64,000 nucleotides of DNA from SHZI01 sp963698405 (GTDB lineage Bacteria > Pseudomonadota > Gammaproteobacteria > Steroidobacterales > GCA-2729495). The position numbers and the translations under genes were made by a program. The notes beneath the pieces are model-generated. The model did no database searches. It was not told the origin of the DNA and saw nothing but the letters and a program-made list of their open reading frames with translations. Positions 7,628 to 15,919 of this stretch are shown here, piece by piece (positions within the stretch are counted from its first letter, which is position 1; each line of letters begins with the position of its first letter). Location: contig CAVOQT010000009.1 in the NCBI GenBank assembly GCA_963698405.1, forward strand, positions 1-64,000, written 5' to 3'.

Positions 7628-10600
7628 ATGATGCGGGTATCGACACTGGCCAAGGCAGCATTCCCGGCCCTGATCGCCCTGGGCTCCCTCTGCCTTGCAA
7701 CACCGGCAGTGGCCGCAGAACCCGCACAGTGGCCAGCCTATAAACTCAGCGCCAGCATCGATCCGGCCACACATCGTTTATCCAGCGTGGCGGAAGTCAC
7801 GCTGCCGGCAGCACTTGCCGGCCAGCCGGTGGAGTTTGTGCTTGCCGCCAATTTCGAGATCAGCGCGGCCAGTCCGGCGGTAGAGAAGCTGCCGGCTGAG
7901 GCTGGCACACGGGTGTTTGCCGGCATCAACGGCACCAGCGAAGAACTTGCCAATCGCCGTGGCGTCTCCGCCTACCGGCTCAGACTGCCAGCCGGCAGCG
8001 CAACATTTCGCATCGAGTACAGCGGCCTGGTAGACATCCCGCCCACTGCCAGCCCGGAGGAATATGCGCGCAGCTTTGCCGAAACCCCCGGCATCATCAG
8101 CACACAGGGCGTATATCTGGCCGGCAGTACGCTCTGGTATCCGCAACTCGGCGGCGCGCAGGCCGGGGAACTGGTCACCTACTCCCTGACCGTCAACACG
8201 CCCGAGGGCTGGCACCTGATCGCACCGGGTAACGGTGTCTCGACGGGCCCAGACGGCATGGCGCGCTGGGAATCACCGAGCGCTGTGGACGAGATCTCGC
8301 TTGCCGGTGGCCCGCTCACCCCCTACAGCGAGAGTGCCGGCATGGTGGAAGCACAGGTCTACCTGCGCGCGCCTGATCCGGCGCTGGCCAGCAAGTACCT
8401 GGACGCAACCAGCCGCTATCTGCGCATGTACAACGAACTGCTGGGTGCCTATCCCTACCGCAAGTTCGCGCTGGTCGAGAACTTCTGGGAAACCGGCTAC
8501 GGCATGCCCTCCTACACGCTGCTCGGGCCGCAGATCATCCGCTTCCCCTTCATCCTCACTTCTTCCTATCCGCACGAAATCCTGCACAACTGGTGGGGCA
8601 ATTCCGTCTACGTGGACTACGCCACCGGCAACTGGTGCGAGGGTCTTACAGCCTATCTCGCCGACCACCTGATGAAGGAGATCGAAGGCCAGGGCGCCGA
8701 GTACCGTCGCGATGTGCTGAAGAAGTACCGCGACTTCGCGAGCAGCAGCGCCGATTTCCCGCTGCGGGATTTCCGTTCCCGGCACAGTGCGGCCACCGAG
8801 GCAGTCGGCTACGGCAAGACGCTGATGGGCTTTCACATGCTGCGTCAGCAGATGGGTGACGAGGCCTTCCGGAAAGCTCTCAGCACCTTCTACAAGGATT
8901 ACCGCGGCCAGCGCGCCAGCTTCGGCGACGTGCGCAGCGTGTTCGAAAAAATCAGCGGCCGCGATCTGGGCCGCTTCTTCGACGAGTGGACCAACCGCAC
9001 CGGCGCTGCAGATCTGCGTGTTGCCGACGTGAAAGTAGCGCAGAAGGACAAGCGCTACACGGTGAGCGGCGTGCTCCGGCAACAGCAAAGCGGTGCTTAC
9101 GATATCGAGGTGCCCGTGGTCGTGGCCACAGCTGCCGGGCCTGTGATCGCGAAGATCCGCAGCCGTGATGCTGTCACGACGTTCAGCGTCGAAACCACAT
9201 CGGCGCCACAATCGGTGGCCGTGGACCCGGCCTTCGATGTGTTCCGCATACTCGATCCGCGCGAGACCGCACCGAGCATCGGCCAGATTTTCGGTGCCAG
9301 CGAAGTGCTCGCGGTGTTGCCTTCCGAACCAGCCGCTGAAACGGAGGCCTGGCGCAAAGCGCTCAGTGCGTGGCAGAGCCCGTCCAACAAAATCACGATC
9401 GTCACCGATCGCGAGATCACCAAACTGCCGGCCGACCGCAGCGTATGGCTGCTCGGACGGCAGAACCGCTTTGCCGCGGCTCACTTTGCCAGCGATCCGG
9501 CATTGGGCCTCAGCGTCAGCAGCACCAGCGTACGCATAGCCAGCAGCGAACTGCCCTTCGCCGGCCATTCGCATGTGCTCACGCATCGGCATCCCGATGA
9601 TCCCAGACTGGCGATCGGCTGGATCACGGTTGATCCGGCCGGCGCGTTGACCGGCCTGGTGCGCAAACTGCCCCACTACGGAAAATATTCCTGGCTGGCT
9701 TTTGCCGGCGATGAACCGGCGAACGTCGCCAAGGGCGAATGGCCGACCACCGACTCACCGCTGCTGGTCAACCTGCAGGGCAAGGGGGTACCCGCTGCCA
9801 TCACGCTGCCACGACGCGCACCGCTGGCAGAACCACCGGCCGCCTATTCCGCCGAGCAACTGAAGCAGCACGTCAACTTCCTCGCCGCACCCGAGCGTGA
9901 AGGCCGTGGTTTCGGCAGCGCGGGCCTGGCCGCTGCAGCTGAGTACATCAAGGAACAGTTCGCTGCCGCGAAGTTGCAGCCGGGCGGCGACAATGGCAGC
10001 TACTTCCAGAGCTTCACGGCAACCGGCGGCACCGACAACAGCGAGCACCAGCTGCGCAACGTGATCGCCGTACTGCCCGGCTCAAATCCTGCTTTCAAGG
10101 GCGAAGTGGCACTGCTGACTGCGCACTACGATCATCTGGGCTTTGGCTGGCCGGGTGCCCGCGCTGATGCATTGGGCAAACTGCATCCCGGCGCCGATGA
10201 CAACGCCAGTGGCGTCGCCGTGCTGATCGAAATCGCGAAGCAGCTTGCTGCCCGTCCGGCACCGCCCCGCACCATTGTGTTCATCGCTTTCAGCGGCGAA
10301 GAAGCCGGTTTGCTGGGCTCGCGCCACTATGTCAGTCATCCGACGCCCGCGCCGGTAGCGGGCATGTATGGCGTGATCAACATGGATACGGTCGGTCGCC
10401 TCGGCGATCAGCCGGTGTCGGTGATCGCTACCGAAAGCGCCAGGGAGTGGCCCTTCGTGTTCCGCGGTATCACGGCCGTCACCGGCGTGCAGACCCGCAG
10501 CATCCCGGGTGCTGCCGAGTCCTCGGACCAGAAGGCCTTCATCGATGTCGGCGTGCCGGGGGTGCAGATCTTCTCCGGCGCCGGGCTCGACTATCACCGC

Positions 10601-11020
10601 CCCACCGATACGCCTGACAAGGTCGATGGTGCCGGCATGGTGCGGGTGGCAACAGTCGCCACCGAAGCCATCGACTATCTCGCCTCCACCGAAAAACGCC
10701 TGAGCGTGAGCGGATCACCCGCCAGCGCTGCCGCACCACCAGCAGGGTCCGGCGCGCGCCGCGTTTCGGTAGGCGCCATCCCCGACTTTGCCTTCCAGGG
10801 TCCGGGACTGCGCATAGAGGGCGTGGTGCCTGGCTCACCGGCCGAGCAGGCCGGCATGCAGGCGGGCGATATCCTTACCCACCTCAATGGCAACGCGGTA
10901 AACGGCCTCGGCGGCTTCAATGACCAGCTGAAGAAGCTTCAGCCGGGCGACAAGGTGGAACTGCGCTGGACGCGCGCCGGGGTGGAGCAGAAGGCATCGG
11001 TGACGGTGGTGGCGCGGTAG
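7628..11020 (+). CDS. Exported bimodular metallopeptidase: M1-like domain + M28 aminopeptidase domain + PDZ domain
   Basis: An 1130-residue exported protein. Residues 1-29 form a signal peptide. An M1 (gluzincin) module spans about 30-480 with zinc motif HEILH at 316-320 and NWCEG with E338 as probable third ligand. The gap between H320 and E338 is 17 residues, one fewer than the usual 18. After a beta-rich linker (about 480-740) comes an M28 zinc aminopeptidase (about 745-1015) with the expected ligand set: H833 (AHYDHLG), D857 (GADDNASG), catalytic/ligand E891-E892 (GEEAGLLGS), D920 (NMDTVGR) and H990 (DYHRPTD). A PDZ domain closes it (about 1035-1128, VPGSPAEQAGMQAGDI). Both catalytic centres look complete, suggesting stepwise peptide degradation in the periplasm or outside the cell. 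No lipobox is seen. Confidence 0.9.
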   Translation: MMRVSTLAKAAFPALIALGSLCLATPAVAAEPAQWPAYKLSASIDPATHRLSSVAEVTLPAALAGQPVEFVLAANFEISAASPAVEKLPAEAGTRVFAGINGTSEELANRRGVSAYRLRLPAGSATFRIEYSGLVDIPPTASPEEYARSFAETPGIISTQGVYLAGSTLWYPQLGGAQAGELVTYSLTVNTPEGWHLIAPGNGVSTGPDGMARWESPSAVDEISLAGGPLTPYSESAGMVEAQVYLRAPDPALASKYLDATSRYLRMYNELLGAYPYRKFALVENFWETGYGMPSYTLLGPQIIRFPFILTSSYPHEILHNWWGNSVYVDYATGNWCEGLTAYLADHLMKEIEGQGAEYRRDVLKKYRDFASSSADFPLRDFRSRHSAATEAVGYGKTLMGFHMLRQQMGDEAFRKALSTFYKDYRGQRASFGDVRSVFEKISGRDLGRFFDEWTNRTGAADLRVADVKVAQKDKRYTVSGVLRQQQSGAYDIEVPVVVATAAGPVIAKIRSRDAVTTFSVETTSAPQSVAVDPAFDVFRILDPRETAPSIGQIFGASEVLAVLPSEPAAETEAWRKALSAWQSPSNKITIVTDREITKLPADRSVWLLGRQNRFAAAHFASDPALGLSVSSTSVRIASSELPFAGHSHVLTHRHPDDPRLAIGWITVDPAGALTGLVRKLPHYGKYSWLAFAGDEPANVAKGEWPTTDSPLLVNLQGKGVPAAITLPRRAPLAEPPAAYSAEQLKQHVNFLAAPEREGRGFGSAGLAAAAEYIKEQFAAAKLQPGGDNGSYFQSFTATGGTDNSEHQLRNVIAVLPGSNPAFKGEVALLTAHYDHLGFGWPGARADALGKLHPGADDNASGVAVLIEIAKQLAARPAPPRTIVFIAFSGEEAGLLGSRHYVSHPTPAPVAGMYGVINMDTVGRLGDQPVSVIATESAREWPFVFRGITAVTGVQTRSIPGAAESSDQKAFIDVGVPGVQIFSGAGLDYHRPTDTPDKVDGAGMVRVATVATEAIDYLASTEKRLSVSGSPASAAAPPAGSGARRVSVGAIPDFAFQGPGLRIEGVVPGSPAEQAGMQAGDILTHLNGNAVNGLGGFNDQLKKLQPGDKVELRWTRAGVEQKASVTVVAR

Positions 11021-11083
11021 GGTGAAGGCACGCATAGCGCGTAAACTATTGCCCTTGTCTGCAACGACTGGAAACCAGACCTC

Positions 11084-12082
11084 ATGCGCTCCATAGACGG
11101 CATCGCCGCACTCGTCGGCAGGACTCCGCTGCTGGAAATCCGCTATACATGGAATAGCCAGCCGCGCCGGCTGTTCGCCAAGTACGAGCTGCTGAACATG
11201 ACCGGCAGCGTCAAGGACCGTATGGCGCTCTACATCCTGCGCCGCGCGATCGAACGCGGCGAACTGCAGGACGGTGCGGTAATCGCCGAGGCCACCAGCG
11301 GCAACACCGGCATTTCATTTTCCGCCATCGGTCGGGCGCTCGGTCACCGGGTGCGCATCTACATGCCGGACTGGATGAGCTACGAGCGTGTACAGCTCAT
11401 GCATAACCTGGGCGCTGAAGTGGTGCCGGTATCCAAGGCACAGGGTGGATTCATCGGCGCCGTGAAGATGACACAGGAATACGCTGCCGAACACGCCAAC
11501 ACCTTTCTGCCGCGGCAGTTCGATAATCCGGACAACGTGGAAGCACACGAAGTGATGACCGGCCCGGAAATCGAGGCACAACTGCAGCAGTTTGGCGTCG
11601 CGGCCGATGCCTTTGTGGCCGGTGTCGGCACCGGCGGCACGGTGATGGGCGTGGGACGGCACCTGCGCAAGAGTGGCCGAAAGGTGCGCATCCACCCGCT
11701 GGAGCCGGCCAACTCACCAACCATGAGCACCGGCAAGAAGGTCGGCTCACATCGCATTCAGGGCATCAGCGACGAGTTCATCCCGTCCATCGTCAAGCTC
11801 GATGAACTCGACAGCGTGGTCGATGTCTGGGACGGCGATGCCATCCTGATGGCACAGTCGCTGGCACACCGGCTCGGCCTTGGCCTCGGTATCTCATCGG
11901 GCGCCAACATCATCGGCGCGATGAAACTGGTGGAGGAACTGGGACCCGACGCGGTGGTCGTCACCGTACTGTGTGACTGCAACAAGAAATACCTGTCTAC
12001 GGCGCTCGCCAATGTCGAGCCGCCGCAGGAAGGCTACATCACGCCACAGGTACGCTTGCAGTCCTTTGCCAGCGTACGCTGA
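11084..12082 (+). CDS. PLP-dependent cysteine synthase family protein
   Basis: A 332-residue fold-type II PLP enzyme resembling O-acetylserine sulfhydrylases (CysK/CysM). The Schiff-base lysine is K44 in NMTGSVKDRMA. The substrate-binding loop ATSGNTGISFSAIG lies at about 69-83 and the phosphate-binding glycine loop GVGTGGTVMGVGRHL at about 181-195. A C-terminal CDCNKKYLSTAL resembles the CysM-like end. The likely reaction is beta-replacement on O-acetylserine (or phosphoserine) to give cysteine; a cystathionine-synthase-like role is not excluded. It lies 63 bases downstream of the peptidase gene on the same strand and is convergent with the monooxygenase-like gene. Confidence 0.85.
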   Translation: MRSIDGIAALVGRTPLLEIRYTWNSQPRRLFAKYELLNMTGSVKDRMALYILRRAIERGELQDGAVIAEATSGNTGISFSAIGRALGHRVRIYMPDWMSYERVQLMHNLGAEVVPVSKAQGGFIGAVKMTQEYAAEHANTFLPRQFDNPDNVEAHEVMTGPEIEAQLQQFGVAADAFVAGVGTGGTVMGVGRHLRKSGRKVRIHPLEPANSPTMSTGKKVGSHRIQGISDEFIPSIVKLDELDSVVDVWDGDAILMAQSLAHRLGLGLGISSGANIIGAMKLVEELGPDAVVVTVLCDCNKKYLSTALANVEPPQEGYITPQVRLQSFASVR

Positions 12083-12088
12083 GCATCG

Positions 12089-12460
12089 TCAACCGGCGGT
12101 CGTCACGTCCTCATAGACTTCATGCGAGTGGGCCGGCAACAGGTGCGGAAACAACTGCACACTGCGGGCCTTGGAAGCGCCGCGTGAAAACGCGATCCGG
12201 TCTGCAACGCTATCCCACTTTTCGACGATGACGAACTGCACGCCCTGCGGGCCATCCTCATGATGAGGATGCGCGGCCAGTTCCGCTGCCGGCGTCACGC
12301 GTCGGACTTCAGCCTCTACCGTACCCGGCCGGGCGCGATACACGTTGCGACCATGGAAACCCTTGGCCTCACGCATCAGGGGTTCGAGATCCTGATAGAA
12401 CCGGGATACCTCGAGTTCATGGCCGGGCTTGACCAGCAGCGTAGCGATATAGGTCACCAT
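12089..12460 (-). CDS. Antibiotic biosynthesis monooxygenase (ABM)-like dimeric alpha-beta barrel protein
   Basis: A 123-residue protein with the ABM/EthD-type ferredoxin-like pattern: MVTYIATLLVKPGHELEVSRFYQDLEPL (strand-helix), a central KGFHGRNVYRA strand, then FVIVEKWDSVADRIAFSRG and a C-terminal segment. Such proteins include cofactor-free monooxygenases and isomerases, so the reaction is unknown. The ATG at 12460 is chosen because GGAGAA sits about 7 bases upstream; an in-frame extension back to 12625 has no family resemblance and would cross the divergent gene. It is convergent with the cysteine synthase gene (6-base gap). Confidence 0.7.
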   Translation of the reverse strand: MVTYIATLLVKPGHELEVSRFYQDLEPLMREAKGFHGRNVYRARPGTVEAEVRRVTPAAELAAHPHHEDGPQGVQFVIVEKWDSVADRIAFSRGASKARSVQLFPHLLPAHSHEVYEDVTTAG

Positions 12461-12587
12461 CTCAATTCTTCTCCGACTGGGAGCACCTTGCGGCGCAATG
12501 TTTTTATGGACAGAAAGTAGAATCCTGTCTGCAACCATGCAAAATTGCAACCTGCCAACCAGGCCAACAACCATTGGAGCAACGCCA

Positions 12588-12935
12588 TTGCGCGACAAAC
12601 TGCTGCTACTCAAACCCGGCTTCATGGACCAGGATCAGGGCCCCTGCTACTGCCCGGCGTGCGCCACACTCGAAGGTCTGCTCGGTTTCTATCCACAACT
12701 GCGTGATGCACTGGATATCCAGTATCTGGATTTCCCGCGCCCGCGCGCCACGGTCATTGCCGAAATCGGCGCGGAAAATCAGGGACTACCCGCACTGGTG
12801 CTGTATGCGCCGACACCTGCCGATGCACTGCACGGCCTGGATGTCAGGGAATGGAATGGGCGACGCTTTCTGAAAAACGCGGCTGATATCGGCCGCTACC
12901 TGGCAAGAACGCAGGGCATCGGCGAACCGCATTAG
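12588..12935 (+). CDS. DUF3088 family protein
   Basis: A small soluble protein resembling the DUF3088 family: KLLLLKPGFMD near the N-terminus, a CYCPACATLEGLL cysteine cluster resembling a thioredoxin-like site (CxxC, C-P-A-C), and a C-terminal WNGRRFLKNAADIGRYLA segment. Function is unknown. The TTG at 12588 is preferred because GGAG at 12576-12579 is 8 bases upstream and it gives the usual length (115 residues). In-frame ATGs at 12537 and further upstream would add an unrelated N-terminus. Confidence 0.65.
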   Translation: MRDKLLLLKPGFMDQDQGPCYCPACATLEGLLGFYPQLRDALDIQYLDFPRPRATVIAEIGAENQGLPALVLYAPTPADALHGLDVREWNGRRFLKNAADIGRYLARTQGIGEPH

Positions 12936-12945
12936 AAACATCCCC

Positions 12946-13004
12946 GTAGGAGCGGCTTCAGCCGCGATTCTTTATATGGAAATCGCGGCTGAAGCCGCTC
13001 CTAC
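12946..13004. repeat. REP-type perfect inverted repeat (24-bp arms)
   Basis: Left arm 12946-12969 and right arm 12981-13004 are perfect reverse complements over 24 bases, with an 11-base AT-rich loop (CTTTATATGGA). Each arm begins GTAGGAGCGGCTTCAGCCGC, a repetitive extragenic palindromic sequence type widespread in Pseudomonas and Xanthomonadales relatives. It lies in the 78-base gap between two convergent genes (stops at 12935 and 13014) and could form a strong hairpin on either transcript, so it may also act as a bidirectional terminator or mRNA stabiliser. Confidence 0.88.
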
Positions 13005-13013
13005 AAGAGGTAT

Positions 13014-13904
13014 TTAGTCGCTGAAGCGCTGCGTGATGTCGGCGTAGGCATCGATGCGCCGGTCGCGCAGAAACGGCCAGCCGATGCGGAAGGCTTCGAT
13101 CTCATCCAGATCGAGTTTCAGTTCGACGATGGCTTCGGCATCAACCGGACCGCGCGCCAGAATGCGGCCATCCGGCGCTACGGCAAAACTCTGCCCCCAG
13201 AACTCGATACCACCGTCACCCGTCGGGTCCGGCTCGAAGCCGGTACGATTGATGGCCAGCACGAAGCAGCCGTTGGCAATCGCGTGCGCCCGCTGCGCGG
13301 TTTCCCAGGCGGCATGCTGACGTTCACCGACCCGGGCTTTTTCCTCGGGATGCCAGCCGATGGCAGTCGGATAGATCAGAACCTCGGCGCCTTTCAGTGC
13401 AGTGAGTCGCGCCGCCTCCGGATACCACTGGTCCCAGCAGATCAACACGCCGAGCTTCGCAGCACCGGTGGCAAATGCCTGAAAACCGAGATCACCGGGC
13501 GTGAAATAGTATTTTTCGTAGTAACGCGGATCGTCTGGAATATGCATCTTGCGGTACTTGCCCGCATAGCCATTGCGCCCGTCGAGTACAGCCGCCGTAT
13601 TGTGATACAGCCCCGCCGCACGCCGTTCGAACAGGCTGACGACGATTGACGCATCAAACTCGGCAGCCAGCGCCGCAAAGGCCTGCGTCGCTGGTCCCGG
13701 TACGGATTCAGCCAGTGCAAAGTGTGCGCTGTCCTCACTCTGACAAAAGTAGCGGCCAAGAAACAGTTCCGGCAGGCAAATCAGCTTTGCCCCGTTCTTT
13801 GCCGCCTGGCGCGTCATCTCCAGCGCTCGTGCGAGGTTGAGCTGCGGTTCCACCGCACAACGCATCTGGATCAGTGCCGCCGGAAGCTGTCGCTGTCCGC
13901 CCAT
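13014..13904 (-). CDS. aguB: N-carbamoylputrescine amidase
   Basis: A 296-residue nitrilase-superfamily hydrolase. It converts N-carbamoylputrescine to putrescine, CO2 and ammonia in the cytoplasm. The catalytic triad is visible: E46 (CLPELFLGRYFC), K119 (GKYRKMHIPDDP) and C156 (LICWDQWYPEAAR). The aromatic PDDPRYYEKYYFTPGD segment is typical of the AguB subgroup. Length matches the family. It starts two bases after the speA stop and shares the strand with speA, the DHS-like gene and aguA, so the whole arginine-to-putrescine route by agmatine is encoded in one block. Confidence 0.93.
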   Translation of the reverse strand: MGGQRQLPAALIQMRCAVEPQLNLARALEMTRQAAKNGAKLICLPELFLGRYFCQSEDSAHFALAESVPGPATQAFAALAAEFDASIVVSLFERRAAGLYHNTAAVLDGRNGYAGKYRKMHIPDDPRYYEKYYFTPGDLGFQAFATGAAKLGVLICWDQWYPEAARLTALKGAEVLIYPTAIGWHPEEKARVGERQHAAWETAQRAHAIANGCFVLAINRTGFEPDPTGDGGIEFWGQSFAVAPDGRILARGPVDAEAIVELKLDLDEIEAFRIGWPFLRDRRIDAYADITQRFSD

Positions 13905-13906
13905 CG

Positions 13907-15919
13907 CTACACCCGTTCCCGGCTTGCCGGCGGTGCGCCGTTGCGGGCATCACAGTAGGTGGTGCTGTTGAAGCAGGCCACATACTGCGCAAGGATATCC
14001 ATGCCCATGCTCGGGCGGACCTGCCCTGCATCGATCTTGCGCTTGACGATATCGCTCATGCGCCGACTGAGATCATTCGGAAAATACTGCACCTGGGCCA
14101 GCATCTCATGCACAGTCGCACCGGGAATCACCCGCTCGATCCAGAAATTGTCGGGCTCTTCGGCATCGGCATAGACATGCACTTCAGGCACGCGGCCGAA
14201 CAGGTTGTGCGTATCGCCCATGATGTCCTGATAGGCCCCCATCAGGAAAAAACCCAGATAGTAGGGCTGACCGTCTTCCAGCGAATGCACGGGCAGGAAG
14301 CTCTTGTCGTCCAGCGCTGAAATGTAATGACTGACCTTGCCATCTGAATCACAGGTCAGATCGACCAGTACCGCACGACGCTCCGGCTTCTCGTCCAGGC
14401 GGTCGATCGGAATGATCGGAAATGACTGGTCGATGGCCCAGTGATCGAGGATCGACTGGAACACCGAGAAATCGCAGAGATAGCGGTCAGTCAGCTTCTC
14501 CTCCAGGTCGAGCACCTCGGCCGGTGTCGGATCGATTTCAGCAGGACGCAGGCGCGCCAGCAGCTCCCGGGCGATCGACCAGTACAGTTCTTCGACCACC
14601 GCCAGTTGATCCAGCCCGAGGTAGCCCAGACTGAACAGCGTACTGGCCTCGATCCGGACTTCTTCGATATCGTGACATGCCTCGATCAGTTCCTCAGGCT
14701 CACGGTCCGGATTTCGCACATTGTCGAGGATCTTCTTCAGTGACTCGATCGCAGCATGCGGCTCGGCAGGCAACTCACGCTGCGCTGTACCGTTGCGGCG
14801 ATGCCCTTCCAGCACCGGCACCAGCAATACGGAGTGATGCGCAGTGATCGCACGACCACTTTCGGAGACGATGATCGGCGTGGGCACTTCCTGTGCGTCG
14901 CACACTTCCTTGATCGCAAATACCACCGCGTTTGCGTACTCCTGCAGTCCGTAGTTCACGCCGGCTTCGCCGCGCGCGTGACCGGCACCGTAGCTCACGC
15001 CGAGACCACCACCGATATCGATGTATTTGATGCCGATACCCTGCTTGATCAGCGAGGCATAGATCTGCGTGATCTCCTTGAGCGCACGCTTGAGCACCTG
15101 GATGTCGATGATCTGGCTACCGATATGAAAATGCAGCAAGGCCAGCGCTTCAGGCTTGCCGCGCCGTTCGATCTCGGCAACCAGCCGCACCAGCTCTGGC
15201 ACCGACAGGCCAAATTTTGAACGCGCACCACCTGACTCCGACCAGCGCCCTGAGCCACGAGTGGCAAGGCGCACCCGCACACCAAGCCTGGGCGTCAGCC
15301 CATGGGCATCAGCGACTTCAAGCAGCGCCTCGAATTCCGAGTATTTCTCCATGACCGGAATGACGTTGAGACCGAGCCGCTGCGCCGACAGGATCAGCGA
15401 CAGCATGGTCCGGTCCTTGACGCCATTGCAGACCAGCAGCATGCCCTCCTCAGTCAGGTGCGGCAGACAGGCGATCAGCTCACCCTTGGAACCGCACTCG
15501 AGACCCATGCCGTACTTGCGACCGGCGTCGAGCACTTCTTCGACCACCTCGTGCAGCTGGTTGACCTTGATCGGATAAACGCCGTTGTAGCGGTTACCGT
15601 AGTTCGCTTCCTCGATGGCTGCCGCGAAGGCCTCGTTGAGCATGCGCACCCGCGCCTGCAGCACGTCCTGAAAGCGAACCAGCACCGGGGAACCGACCGC
15701 ACGTCGCTCGAGTTCCTCGATCAGACGCACGAAATCGATGGACAGGCGCTCGTCGCCAAACGGCCAAACCGATGCATGACCGTGCTCATTGATCGTAAAG
15801 AAGGAATCGCCCCAGGACTCCACGCGATACAGTTCGGCAGACGCTTCGGGCGTCCAGCCAGCCTGCTCGCCGACGGGGGATGCAGCACTATCGACCACTT
15901 CAGTTGCCACTCCGGTCAT
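13907..15919 (-). CDS. speA: Biosynthetic arginine decarboxylase
   Basis: A 670-residue fold-type III PLP decarboxylase making agmatine from arginine. The PLP lysine is in NGVYPIKVNQLHEVVEE (about residue 120), followed by LECGSKGELIACLP, the LHFHIGSQ motif, the IDIGGGLGVSYG phosphate-binding loop and SESGRAITAHHSVL. The usual SpeA insertions are present and length is normal. The ATG at 15919 overlaps the stop of the DHS-like gene by four bases; a longer in-frame extension upstream is only antisense-like reading within that gene. It is the second step-gene in the agmatine operon. Confidence 0.95.
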   Translation of the reverse strand: MTGVATEVVDSAASPVGEQAGWTPEASAELYRVESWGDSFFTINEHGHASVWPFGDERLSIDFVRLIEELERRAVGSPVLVRFQDVLQARVRMLNEAFAAAIEEANYGNRYNGVYPIKVNQLHEVVEEVLDAGRKYGMGLECGSKGELIACLPHLTEEGMLLVCNGVKDRTMLSLILSAQRLGLNVIPVMEKYSEFEALLEVADAHGLTPRLGVRVRLATRGSGRWSESGGARSKFGLSVPELVRLVAEIERRGKPEALALLHFHIGSQIIDIQVLKRALKEITQIYASLIKQGIGIKYIDIGGGLGVSYGAGHARGEAGVNYGLQEYANAVVFAIKEVCDAQEVPTPIIVSESGRAITAHHSVLLVPVLEGHRRNGTAQRELPAEPHAAIESLKKILDNVRNPDREPEELIEACHDIEEVRIEASTLFSLGYLGLDQLAVVEELYWSIARELLARLRPAEIDPTPAEVLDLEEKLTDRYLCDFSVFQSILDHWAIDQSFPIIPIDRLDEKPERRAVLVDLTCDSDGKVSHYISALDDKSFLPVHSLEDGQPYYLGFFLMGAYQDIMGDTHNLFGRVPEVHVYADAEEPDNFWIERVIPGATVHEMLAQVQYFPNDLSRRMSDIVKRKIDAGQVRPSMGMDILAQYVACFNSTTYCDARNGAPPASRERV

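Noticed and set aside
8273..9676. A long minus-strand open frame of 467 codons opposite the M1-M28 gene
   Set aside because: It is the mirror of a strongly coding plus-strand gene with clear catalytic motifs; its product resembles no family and is His/Ala/Arg-rich as expected for antisense of GC-rich coding DNA.
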